A stretch of DNA of 64,000 nucleotides from Streptomyces netropsis (lineage in GTDB: Bacteria > Actinomycetota > Actinomycetes > Streptomycetales > Streptomycetaceae), in assembly GCF_014203545.1 (NCBI RefSeq), contig NZ_JACHJG010000002.1, positions 186,001 through 250,000 on the forward strand, read 5' to 3'. The position numbers and the translations under genes are program-made. Every line of letters starts with the position of its first letter. Within the stretch, counting starts at the first letter, position 1. Below, in pieces: positions 55,801 to 62,535 of the stretch. The notes under the pieces were generated by a model. The model ran no database searches. It saw only the letters and a program-made list of their open reading frames with translations, and was not told where the DNA came from.

Positions 55801-56030
55801 CCGTCCGCAACCCCGACCTTCCCGGGCTGACCGTGACACCCCTGAAGACCGACACCCGATCCGCCAAGTTCGACGCCACCGTGATGCTGGAGGAAGGCGA
55901 CGACGGCGGCTACGACGGCCTCTTCGAGTACGACCTCGCGCTCTACGACGAAACCACCGCGCGGCGCCTCACCGATGCGTTCTCAGCTTTGCTGGAATCT
56001 GTGGCGAAGGATCCCGACCTGCTCGTGTGA
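52860..56030 (+). CDS. NRPS A-PCP-C with a non-canonical adenylation pocket
   Basis: A 1,056-residue protein that activates one acid, carries it, and ends with a condensation domain. Adenylation domain (about 20-515): YTSGSTGRPKG, YGATEG, YRTGDLARR and PNGKVD with the catalytic Lys. Carrier domain: GGDSLTAT, Ser572. Condensation domain (about 610-1050): HHIVFDG near 758. At GrsA position 235, which holds the Asp binding an alpha-amino group, this domain has Ser (GFSVAAEE); the code reads S-V-E-Q-V-G-E-V-S-K by manual alignment. A beta-amino, ureido or other non-alpha-amino acid is therefore likely. GTG 52860 overlaps the preceding stop. A C domain at the C-terminus with no further carrier suggests condensation onto a carrier or acceptor outside this protein. 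A palindromic terminator follows. Confidence 0.92.
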   Translation: MSTPTTAPSVVGGDRFATAGVHRLIEEQARRTPDAVAVLCGDQRLGYAQLDLRADRLARRLRRHGVGPEVRVGIHLPRSVELAVAVLAVLKAGGVCVPLDPGYPRDRLAFILDDVAAPVLLTRHPASGPAADYSGTLVHPEDAPDDAPVDEPQPAEGRPLHPENLAWVAYTSGSTGRPKGVGLAHGPLANLALEVGRRLGLGPGDRVLQFASIGFSVAAEEILSTWVTGACLVLDPEDSLADSARLRAVAEQQGVTVMQLTPAYWYEWSRELEHDGLPRPPASLRLLVVGSEAVAVDKVAAWLPTGVRLVQEYGATEGTVSQLLYEVTGPAAEVGTWSRVPVGTPLGGVRVRVLDERLRPVPDGRPGELYLAGDSVSRGYLGRPGMTAERFVADPYGDRPGSRMYRTGDLARRRPDGNLEFLGRIDHQIKIRGIRVEPGEVESVIRRYPGVAECAVLARKNAAGTDQLCACVVWEAGRDDAGLRAHLTTQLSPALVPSRVVPVAGLPLNPNGKVDRRALRDLPLDAEPAAPGGTGPGPRTPLEAALAGIWAMTLGHSHIGVEDDFFALGGDSLTATRLAAHLREALAVDVRQRMVFEAPTVSALAALISAERSAPGEGARQTPEPTRAPVTASQRRMWILHKMAPSGAAYNDPVVLRLEGELDQRAVLGALRRIVRRHATLRTTIGSEDGRPVQLIAPPATADALTLDVTDLSGHPEGALRRRVAELAGAPFDLTRGPLIRAALLRAAPHDHVLVLVFHHIVFDGWSMDVLFRELTQHYREARTGVPALLPPLPTQYADHAVRQSRQHTGPAMDRQLAYWKNKLAGAPSVTRLPPARDAADGGPVGATVRPFSVRPDVAAALRDLAAAERVTPFMVLLAGFLTLVHRAGGARDMVVGTLLSGRDRPETADLIGLFTRTLALRTELPEGTTFRRFLPRVKETVQEAMAHQDVPFDRVVEELRPPRGRHSPVFQLMFSYGSTTVRNPDLPGLTVTPLKTDTRSAKFDATVMLEEGDDGGYDGLFEYDLALYDETTARRLTDAFSALLESVAKDPDLLV

Positions 56031-56057
56031 AGGTGCACCTCCGCTGCGCGGCGGTGT

Positions 56058-56101
56058 CCTCAATCGCCGGACGGGCTGACCAGCCCGTCCGGCGATTGAG
56101 G
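56058..56101. terminator. Bidirectional hairpin terminator between NRPS and aldehyde dehydrogenase
   Basis: Perfect 21-bp arms (56058-56078 and 56081-56101) with a 2-nt loop; core TCAATCGCCGGACGGGCT. It separates the convergent NRPS and aldehyde dehydrogenase genes. Hairpins of this sequence type are common in Streptomyces genomes. Confidence 0.9.
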
Positions 56102-56106
56102 AGGCC

Positions 56107-57534
56107 CTACGCCGTAGGGGGAGAGACGTTGCGGACCGCGATCCTGGTGTACTCCAACAGGCCCCAGTAGCCGTACTCGACCCCCGTGCCCGAGCAGCCG
56201 ACCCCGCCGAAGGGAGCGTCGTGACGGAGTTCACCGTGGGTGTTGAGCCAGACGGTGCCGCACCGCAGGGCGTCGGCCGTGGTGGTGAGCTCCTCACCGG
56301 CCCCCCATACGGAGGCCCCGAGGCCATAGGGCGTCGCGTTGGCGCGCTCCACGGCCTGTGGCACCTCGTCGTAGGCGATGACCGGGATCACCGGGCCGAA
56401 CTGCTCCTCCACCTCCAGCCGGCCGCCCTCGGGCAGGTCGGTGATCACGGTCGGCGGGTAGAAGTGGCCTTCTCCTTCCGGGCACTTGCCACGGGCGGTC
56501 ACCCGCGCACCCGCGGCCACCGCCTCCTCCACCATGGCCGCGACGGTGTCCCGCTGCGCACGGGAGACCAGCGGCCCCAGCTCCGTGCCGGCGTCGAGCC
56601 CGGGGCCCACGACCGCCGAGGAGGCGAGCTCGCCGAGTGCGTCCAGAAGCTGATCCCGGAGCGCGCGCGGCACATAGACGCGTTTGACGGCGGCGCAGAA
56701 CTGGCCGTTGTTCACCAGCGCGGCACGGAAGAGGGGGCCGGCCACGGCGTCGATGTCGGTGCCGGGCAGGACGATCGCCGGGTCGTTGCCGCCGAGTTCG
56801 AGGACGACGGGTGTGAAGGTCTCGGCGGCCTGCCGGGCGATGGCCCGGCCGGTGGCGGGGGAGCCGGTGAACGAGATCATCCCGACGCCCGGCCGGGCCG
56901 TGAGCGCCGCACCGAGGGAGGCGTCCCCGGAGACGACGTTCAGCACCCCGGCGGGCAGCACCTCCCGGAGCAGCTCCCCGATCCGCAGGGCGGTCAACGG
57001 TGTTTCGGGGGAGGGCTTGAGGACCACGGTGTTGCCTGCCAGCAGGGCCGGCGCGATTTTGCAGACACTGAGGATGACGGGAAAGTTGGAGGGGGAGATG
57101 GCTGCCACGACCCCGTGCGGCTTGCGCGTGAGGGTGACCTCGGTGCCCTGGTCATCGGTGAACGTCTCTACGGGAAGGGCCAGTTCGGCGGTGTGGCGGA
57201 ACCAGTCGACGGCCCGCCGTACCTCGGCCCGGGCATCCCGCAGCGGCTTGCCCTGCTCCCGGGTGAGCAGGAGGGCCAACTCCTCGGTGTGCGGGGACAG
57301 GGCGTCCCCGCAGGCGAGCAGGTGCTCGCGCCGGTCGCTCTCCGGCCGGGCGGCCCAGGAGGGGAAGGCCGTGCCGCACGCGTTCACGGCCCGCCCGAGC
57401 AGGTAGGGAGTGCACCGTGGAGCGTGCGCGAAGGGCCGGGCGAGCGCCGGATCCTCCACGGGCAGCCCCGGCGGCTCCCCTTCGACTGCCTGACCGTCGA
57501 CGGTCATCGTGACGGTCGGCCTGACGTTTCCCAT
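56107..57534 (-). CDS. NAD(P)-dependent aldehyde dehydrogenase
   Basis: A 475-residue aldehyde dehydrogenase. It has SPSNFPVILSV and KPSPETPL in the cofactor-binding domain, FTGSPATGRAIA, the general base Glu246 in LELGG and the nucleophile Cys280 in NNGQFCA, and YGLGASVW near the C-terminus. ATG 57534 is chosen because GGAGGAG lies upstream; the frame is open for 72 further codons without a convincing start. Succinate-semialdehyde and related aldehydes are common substrates of this subgroup. It may oxidise an aldehyde made by the zinc dehydrogenase to the acid loaded by the A domain, but it could also be cluster-border metabolism. Confidence 0.88.
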   Translation of the reverse strand: MGNVRPTVTMTVDGQAVEGEPPGLPVEDPALARPFAHAPRCTPYLLGRAVNACGTAFPSWAARPESDRREHLLACGDALSPHTEELALLLTREQGKPLRDARAEVRRAVDWFRHTAELALPVETFTDDQGTEVTLTRKPHGVVAAISPSNFPVILSVCKIAPALLAGNTVVLKPSPETPLTALRIGELLREVLPAGVLNVVSGDASLGAALTARPGVGMISFTGSPATGRAIARQAAETFTPVVLELGGNDPAIVLPGTDIDAVAGPLFRAALVNNGQFCAAVKRVYVPRALRDQLLDALGELASSAVVGPGLDAGTELGPLVSRAQRDTVAAMVEEAVAAGARVTARGKCPEGEGHFYPPTVITDLPEGGRLEVEEQFGPVIPVIAYDEVPQAVERANATPYGLGASVWGAGEELTTTADALRCGTVWLNTHGELRHDAPFGGVGCSGTGVEYGYWGLLEYTRIAVRNVSPPTA

Positions 57535-57968
57535 CGGGCACTCCTCCAGGTCGGTTCGGGCCGTCGGCGGATGGTGCGCACGCAGTACGGCCCGGGCATA
57601 GGGGTGGGTACGGAACATGGGCGCACGGGAAATAGGAAGGCGATATCGCGCGGGGCCTGTCGCTCCGGCGAGAGGCCCGTCGTCGGCCGGATGGGTTCGC
57701 GGCTCGGATCGTTCCGGCAAGCGCCCTTCAAGAAGAGTAATACACGTCAACGGTGGGCAGCAGTAGGGAAGTTGGGTTCGGGATCGCGATAGTGGTTCGC
57801 CGCAGAAGATGGTTGCGGCAATGATCCTGATGTGGTTTCATCAACTATTGGTACGCGTTCATGGCAACAGCCACCCCCGCCGGGGTCGATGGCCATCGGA
57901 GCCCGAAAAGGGCAAGCCGTGAGCGAAAAGGAAATCAGTCAAGCGCGCACATTCCATTTGGGGGATCT
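57535..57968. other. Divergent promoter region between aldehyde dehydrogenase and free-standing PCP
   Basis: No gene is supported in these 434 bases. The part after 57720 is less GC-rich (AAGAGTAATACAC, TTTCATCAACTATTGG). A possible weak fourth copy of the 18-bp element is at 57769-57786 (12 of 18 matches to copy 1). Confidence 0.45.
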
Positions 57969-58343
57969 GTGGCGGACGATTCAACGTTCCGGAATACCGT
58001 AACTTCTACTGTTTCAACGGACGTAGCACCATCGGCAGAGCCACCCGCCGCCGCGGTGGCGAGGACGGTCCGCAGGATCTGGGCCGATGTCCTGGAAGTG
58101 GACATCGCATCGATCGACCTTCACCACAGCGATTTCTTCGAACTCGGCGGCTACTCTCTTCTCGCGCTGCAGTCCATCGGCAGACTCCTCGCGGAGTACG
58201 GCGTCGACGAGGTCGCGTCCGTGGAGCTCGAGGGCGCACTGCTCAACAGGCTGTTCGAGGACGCGACGCCCATGGCCCAGGCGGAGTGCCTGGTGGCCGG
58301 CGGCCACGGCGGTGCGGCGCCGGGCGGTGATGCCGGGCCCTGA
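57969..58343 (+). CDS. Free-standing peptidyl/acyl carrier protein
   Basis: A discrete carrier protein of about 124 residues. The helix-2 region reads DFFELGGYSLLALQSIG, with Ser63 as the phosphopantetheine site and the FFELGG signature typical of NRPS carriers. GTG 57969 follows GGGGGAT; an ATG at 57861 would add 36 polar residues and is less likely. A Thr/Ser-rich N-terminus (about 30 residues) precedes the four-helix domain (about 35-105). It could hold the substrate of a free-standing C domain for intermolecular condensation, or the chain released by the terminal KS. It is the last gene on this side that clearly belongs to the biosynthetic cluster. Confidence 0.87.
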   Translation: MADDSTFRNTVTSTVSTDVAPSAEPPAAAVARTVRRIWADVLEVDIASIDLHHSDFFELGGYSLLALQSIGRLLAEYGVDEVASVELEGALLNRLFEDATPMAQAECLVAGGHGGAAPGGDAGP

Positions 58344-58353
58344 GCGTCGCCCG

Positions 58354-58545
58354 TCACGGGGCCGACAGGTCGCGGACCTGCCGGTCGTACTCCTCCAGCA
58401 CCTGACGCAGCTGCGCGAGGGCTTCGGCGGGCAGCTCCGGCGGTTCGGACTCCGTGACGTAACGGGCGGCCGCGGCCAGGGCCGCCAGTTCGTACGCGTG
58501 GAACGTACCCCGGAGCACCGTCGGGCGGACTCTCTCCAGTTCCAT
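58354..58545 (-). CDS. Small hypothetical protein next to AhpD-like gene
   Basis: A 63-residue acidic, Ala/Leu-rich, probably helical protein (VLRGTFHAYELAALAAAARY; LRQVLEEYDRQVRDL). It starts three bases after the stop of the AhpD-like gene, so it is very likely translated from the same transcript. It has no signal peptide and no cysteine. No function is recognised; a small partner of the AhpD-like protein is a fair guess. Confidence 0.6.
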   Translation of the reverse strand: MELERVRPTVLRGTFHAYELAALAAAARYVTESEPPELPAEALAQLRQVLEEYDRQVRDLSAP

Positions 58546-58548
58546 CGA

Positions 58549-58944
58549 TCAGCCCTGGGACCGCACGTAGTCGACGACCTGCGCCATCTCGGCGGCGAAG
58601 GCGTCGTAGTCCTCCTGCATGCCGTTGATGTACGCGCTCCAGCCCAGGCTCGCCTTCGCGTAGTGCACGGCTTCCTGGATCTCCTCGTCCGTGGCGCCGA
58701 AGAGCTTCGCGGCCTCGGTGTGGAACAGGCTGCAGTAGCGGCACTTGGTCTCGGAGTGCAGACCGACGCCGATCAGTTCCTTGTACTTGTTGGGTATGAG
58801 CGTCTCACCGAGCTCGATCCTCTTGAAGATCTCCCACTCGGGTGCGAGCAGCTCGGTCGGGATGGTGGAGAAGAAGTGCGGGACGAGGCCCAAGGTCTGC
58901 TTGATGTCGGCTTCGATCTCGCCGCGGTTGACTGTGGCAGCCAT
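58549..58944 (-). CDS. Carboxymuconolactone decarboxylase/AhpD-like protein
   Basis: A 131-residue all-helical protein of the carboxymuconolactone decarboxylase family. The AhpD-type active-site signature is present as KCRYCSLFHTEAAK (Cys-x-x-Cys and His), followed by the conserved GATDEEI. Members act as alkylhydroperoxidases, disulfide reductases or decarboxylases. The ribosome site AAGGAGGG precedes the ATG. It converges with the carrier protein gene and is followed at 3 bp by the small gene at 58354. It may be outside the biosynthetic cluster. Confidence 0.85.
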   Translation of the reverse strand: MAATVNRGEIEADIKQTLGLVPHFFSTIPTELLAPEWEIFKRIELGETLIPNKYKELIGVGLHSETKCRYCSLFHTEAAKLFGATDEEIQEAVHYAKASLGWSAYINGMQEDYDAFAAEMAQVVDYVRSQG

Positions 58945-59327
58945 GACGGCTCCCTCCTTGCGGGAGGCGCCGCGTGTCTGCCCGGGGCCCGTTCGTGCTG
59001 ATCACGAGCTGGAGAGGCACCGAGACCTGTCAGGGTGCGAACGTGGCGAACTCTGCGACACTCGCGGCCCTCACCTTCAACTCAAACACGGCGAGGCCGG
59101 GCTGTCACGGCGACCATGGGGCCCGCGGGAACGTACCGTAGGCGATCGCTGCCAGTGGGTCACCGGAGCGAGGCGGGTCTCGTCGGATCGATGGGCGCGC
59201 GTGCGCGGGCCAGAGCGGTCGGGGCCTTCCCTTTCGGGCAGACGGCGCTGCCCTTTCCCGGCGGAGGCCGGGCCTGGACGCCCGTGGCGCCCGCCCACGA
59301 GGCTGGAGGACTCGAGGGGAGCCATGA
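58945..59327. other. Intergenic region between AhpD-like gene and DUF4157 gene
   Basis: No gene, repeat or hairpin of note is seen in these 383 bases. It should hold the divergent promoters of both flanking genes, and marks the likely boundary between the biosynthetic cluster side and the injection-system-like locus. Confidence 0.5.
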
Positions 59328-60110
59328 ATGCACGCACACGAGCACGGCAGCGAGCACGAGCACGACGAGACGGCGAAGCCCGGGAAGGCGGCGGACGCGC
59401 AGGCCCCCGCCGATCTCTCCCGGCTGTACGAGGCGGCTGCCTCGGGGCGTACGGACGTGGTCGGCCGGTCCGGGATGGGCGCCTTGCAACGGGCCGTGGG
59501 CAACGGCGCCGTGCGGTCGATGCTCCAACGGGAGACACCGGAGGACGCCCCGCCGCGCTCCTCGGTCCACGAGGTGATCGCCTCGGGCGGCGGGCGTTCC
59601 CTGGAGCCGGAGACCCGCTCCGACATGGAGGCCAGGCTGGGTGCGGACTTCTCCGACGTACGGGTGCACACGGGCTCCGCGGCGCACGAGTCGGCGCGGG
59701 ACGTCGGCGCCCGCGCGTACACGGTGGGCAACGACGTCGTGTTCCAGCGCGATGCGTACGACCCGTCCTCACACGCGGGCCGGACCACGCTCGCCCATGA
59801 ACTCACCCACGTCATCCAGCAGCGCAGCGGCCCGGTGGAGGGCACCGAGGCGCCGGGCGGGATCCGGGTGAGCGACCCCGGCGACCGCTTCGAGCAGGAG
59901 GCCACGGCCAACGCCGAGCGGGTCATGTCGCAGCCCTCCCCGGCCGCGCCGCCGCCCCCCGTACCGGCGCCCGCCCCCACGGCCGCCGCGCCACCGGTGC
60001 AACGGCAGACCGAGGACGAGGACGAGGAGCCGGCCGACGTCCAAGGGTCGTTCGTGCAGCGGGCCACGGAGGGCGGCGGCGAGGAGGAAGAGGAGGCGCC
60101 GCCGGAGTAG
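59328..60110 (+). CDS. DUF4157 (eCIS core domain) protein
   Basis: A 260-residue protein. The N-terminus is His/Glu-rich (HAHEHGSEHEHDE); the central DUF4157 domain (about 85-165) contains LEPETRSDMEARLGADFSDV, VRVHTG, ARAYTVGNDVVFQ and the zincin-like HELTHVIQQ. The C-terminus is Pro/Ala-rich, then acidic. DUF4157 proteins are associated with extracellular contractile injection systems, as likely cargo, adaptor or protease-like parts. No signal peptide is visible. The start is the second of two close ATGs (59328), the one in the domain's frame, with GAGGGGAG upstream. Confidence 0.88.
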   Translation: MHAHEHGSEHEHDETAKPGKAADAQAPADLSRLYEAAASGRTDVVGRSGMGALQRAVGNGAVRSMLQRETPEDAPPRSSVHEVIASGGGRSLEPETRSDMEARLGADFSDVRVHTGSAAHESARDVGARAYTVGNDVVFQRDAYDPSSHAGRTTLAHELTHVIQQRSGPVEGTEAPGGIRVSDPGDRFEQEATANAERVMSQPSPAAPPPPVPAPAPTAAAPPVQRQTEDEDEEPADVQGSFVQRATEGGGEEEEEAPPE

Positions 60111-60147
60111 CAGGCGCTGGGGGCCCGGTTGCCCAAGGCCCGTGTGC

Positions 60148-61509
60148 TCAGCCGTTGCCGGCCTTCTCCGCCCGCAGCGAGCCGCCGAGGAACATCGACT
60201 CGGAGCACTGCGACGGAGTCGGTGCCTTGACGGGTCTGCCCACCTCACGGCAGCTGACCGACAGGGTGACCCTGCCGCCGGCGGGGACCTCGATCGGGGT
60301 CACGAAGTGGTAGTCGGAATCACGGAAGTTCTCCAGCGCGAGATTGAAGTGCTGCTCGTCCTGGATCGACACGACCAGCGTGCCCGCGTCACCTTGCGGG
60401 TTCTGCAGCACGATGTCCGTCAGCTCGAACGTCTTCCCCTCGGGGACCACGAGCGCGGACGCGCTCTGCGCCCCGCCGCCGACGGAGTCCCGTACCTCCA
60501 CCCGGGCGCTCTTGGGGGCCGCGGGCCCGCCCGGCTCGCCGGGTTTCGGCGTCGCACCCGCCGAGGGGCCGGGCGTGGCCCGGGAGCCGGACGATCCTGA
60601 TGTTCCGGCCGTGTCGCCGCCGTTGGCACCGCCCGGTGCGTTCGGGCCGCCCGACGGCTGCCCTTCCGCGCCCGCGGTCCCGCCCCCCTTGGGTCTGTTG
60701 TTCACGGCCCTCTCGACCGCGTCGGGTGTGATCGCCTCCCGCGCGGCCGACCGCACGGTGGGGCGGAGCACCGCGAACCAGAGCCCCACCAGCACGCCCA
60801 CCAGCAGGGCCGCCACGATCAGCGCGCGGGGCAGCCAGCCCGGCAGGATGGCCTGCTGCTCGTACGAGCCGTCCAGCACCTCCGGCGCGTGCGGCCGCCC
60901 CTCCACCGGCTTCGGCGCCACCACGGCCTGGAACGGATGGGTGACCGGCGCTCCGCGCCACAGGCGCCCCGCCGGGCGGACCTTGAGCTTCGCGAACTTG
61001 GCCTGACCGGGCGGGATGGTGAACTCGGCGGGCTCGAAGACCAACCGGGCCCGCTCGGTGCCTCCTTGGGAGGTGAGCAGCACCGTCACGGGGGTGTTGC
61101 CCCGGCTGTCCACCGCGACCTTGTGCCGTCCGCGCCAGGCGCTGTGCGAGGTGCGCGGTACCAGCTCGGAGGCGATCTCGGTGAACGGCAGTACCGTCAC
61201 GACGCTCTCGGGCACCACGGTGCCGCTCGTGTCGCCGGTGGGTACGACACGCAGGCCGAGCGGGGTCTCACCGGGGACGACGTCGGGGTCGCGCGGTGGC
61301 CGGAGCCTCAGGGTCGCGGAGCCGGACGCGCCCGGGTAGAGGGACAGGCTCTCCGGCTCGACGGTGGTCCAGCCGGCGCACGGCCCGACCACCTCGAACC
61401 GGAATTCCTCGACGGTGGTGCCCGAATTGAGCACCCGCACGGGAAGTTCGGCCTCGCCACCGGGCTCCACGGTGACCGAAGACTCGTCCAGGCTCGCCGA
61501 AACACTCAT
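60148..61509 (-). CDS. Membrane-anchored protein with Ig-like N-terminal domains ('hydrolytic protein' type)
   Basis: A 453-residue protein: about 210 residues of beta-rich Ig-like repeats in the N-terminus (VTVEPGGEAELPVRVLNSG, and a second unit with FTIPPGQAKFAKLKVRPAG, as in COG1470 proteins); one membrane helix at about 226-248 (ALIVAALLVGVLVGLWFAVL); a Gly/Ser/Pro-rich linker; and a C-terminal beta domain. With no signal peptide, the N-terminal part is probably cytoplasmic. ATG 61509 is preferred; an in-frame ATG at 61575 would add MCPKVFLCGRC, with a possible metal-binding CxxC. Similar proteins are annotated as 'hydrolytic protein' in Streptomyces without evidence of a reaction. It diverges from the LuxR gene. 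Confidence 0.75.
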   Translation of the reverse strand: MSVSASLDESSVTVEPGGEAELPVRVLNSGTTVEEFRFEVVGPCAGWTTVEPESLSLYPGASGSATLRLRPPRDPDVVPGETPLGLRVVPTGDTSGTVVPESVVTVLPFTEIASELVPRTSHSAWRGRHKVAVDSRGNTPVTVLLTSQGGTERARLVFEPAEFTIPPGQAKFAKLKVRPAGRLWRGAPVTHPFQAVVAPKPVEGRPHAPEVLDGSYEQQAILPGWLPRALIVAALLVGVLVGLWFAVLRPTVRSAAREAITPDAVERAVNNRPKGGGTAGAEGQPSGGPNAPGGANGGDTAGTSGSSGSRATPGPSAGATPKPGEPGGPAAPKSARVEVRDSVGGGAQSASALVVPEGKTFELTDIVLQNPQGDAGTLVVSIQDEQHFNLALENFRDSDYHFVTPIEVPAGGRVTLSVSCREVGRPVKAPTPSQCSESMFLGGSLRAEKAGNG

Positions 61510-61706
61510 GGCGCGCACGCTACGGTCCGCTACCACGGCGAGGCAGCGGCCGCACAGGAACACTTTCGGGCACATCGAGGTTCGCCCTGAGACATCGTCA
61601 GTTTCCCGGGTGAATACTGAGCCTGCCGGGAAATGAGGGGGTGAGGAGAGCTGCGGGTGCCCGCACGTGACAGGCGCACGACAGATGCATTCGACAAGCA
61701 TCACAT

Positions 61707-61740
61707 CGGTGGCTCGGCAAGGACCGGTGGCTCGGCAAGG
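61707..61740 (+). repeat. 16-bp direct repeat upstream of the second LuxR gene
   Basis: CGGTGGCTCGGCAAGG occurs at 61707-61722 and 61725-61740, 18 bp apart, ending 10 bp before the GTG start. The second copy runs into the ribosome binding site (AGGGAGGAA). Confidence 0.9.
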
Positions 61741-61750
61741 GAGGAACGAT

Positions 61751-62389
61751 GTGAACCAGACAACCGCGGACCGCATCATGGTCGACCTCAGAGCACAGGA
61801 CCCCATCTCGCAGGCCGGAGTGGCGAGCCAACTGCGCGCCCGCCCCGAAGTGCGGCTCGTCGACCGGGGCGGCACGGACGACGCCCAGGTCGTGGTGATG
61901 GTCGTGGACGTCGTCGACGAGGTGGCACTGCGCGTGCTGCGCCAGATCCAGCGGACCAGCACCGCGCGGGGAGTGCTGGTCACCACACAGATCGACGAGC
62001 AGCAACTGGTGAGCGCGGCGGAATGCGGCTTCGTCGGCGTCGTCCGGCGCGCCGAAGCCACTCCGGAACGGCTGGTCCAGGTGATAGGGGCCGTGGCGCG
62101 GGGAGAGGGGTACGTCCCGGCCGATCTGCTGGGCAGCCTGCTGGAGCAGGTCGGCCGTCTGCAGGGCGAGGTGCTCGGGCCGCGCGGCATCAACTTCAAC
62201 GGCCTGTCCGCCCGTGAGATCGAGGTGTTGCGGCTGGTCGCCGAGGGATACGACACCGCCGACATCGCCCTGAAGCTCGCCTACTCGGAACGGACCATCA
62301 AGAACGTGCTCCACGCGGTGATGACCCGGCTGAACCTCCGCAACCGCTCGCACGCCGTCGCCTACGCGCTCCGTCAAGGGCTGATCTGA
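61751..62389 (+). CDS. LuxR-family response-regulator-like transcription factor
   Basis: A 212-residue regulator with an N-terminal receiver-like domain (about 8-125) and a C-terminal LuxR/GerE helix-turn-helix (LSAREIEVLRLVAEGYDTADI, SERTIKNVLHAVMTRLNLRNRS). The receiver is degenerate, so control by phosphorylation is uncertain. GTG 61751 is chosen because GGGAGGAAC lies upstream. It diverges from the membrane 'hydrolytic protein' gene. Together with the DUF4157 gene it is typical of the edge of Streptomyces injection-system loci. It has no TTA codon, unlike the LuxR gene at 35279. A strong hairpin follows. Confidence 0.9.
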   Translation: MNQTTADRIMVDLRAQDPISQAGVASQLRARPEVRLVDRGGTDDAQVVVMVVDVVDEVALRVLRQIQRTSTARGVLVTTQIDEQQLVSAAECGFVGVVRRAEATPERLVQVIGAVARGEGYVPADLLGSLLEQVGRLQGEVLGPRGINFNGLSAREIEVLRLVAEGYDTADIALKLAYSERTIKNVLHAVMTRLNLRNRSHAVAYALRQGLI

Positions 62390-62400
62390 ACGACGCGTGA

Positions 62401-62430
62401 CGCGGCCGTGCCCCTTCGGGCACGGCCGCG
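62401..62430 (+). terminator. Hairpin terminator after the second LuxR gene
   Basis: A perfect 13-bp inverted repeat, CGCGGCCGTGCCC (62401-62413) and GGGCACGGCCGCG (62418-62430), with a CTTC loop, 11 bp past the stop codon. Confidence 0.88.
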
Positions 62431-62535
62431 CACCCGATGGGTTGGCTCGCACTCCGCTGTGGGTGCGGGCCCGCGCGCGCGAGGGTGGGGCGGCCGGGGC
62501 GTGGCCCGAGGCACCGATCGTGAACGGGGTGTGGT

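Noticed and set aside
61510..61575. Zinc-ribbon-like N-terminal extension (MCPKVFLCGRC) of the membrane protein
   Set aside because: Only one CxxC pair, and MSVSASL at 61509 fits the beginning of the Ig-like domain; kept as an alternative start only.
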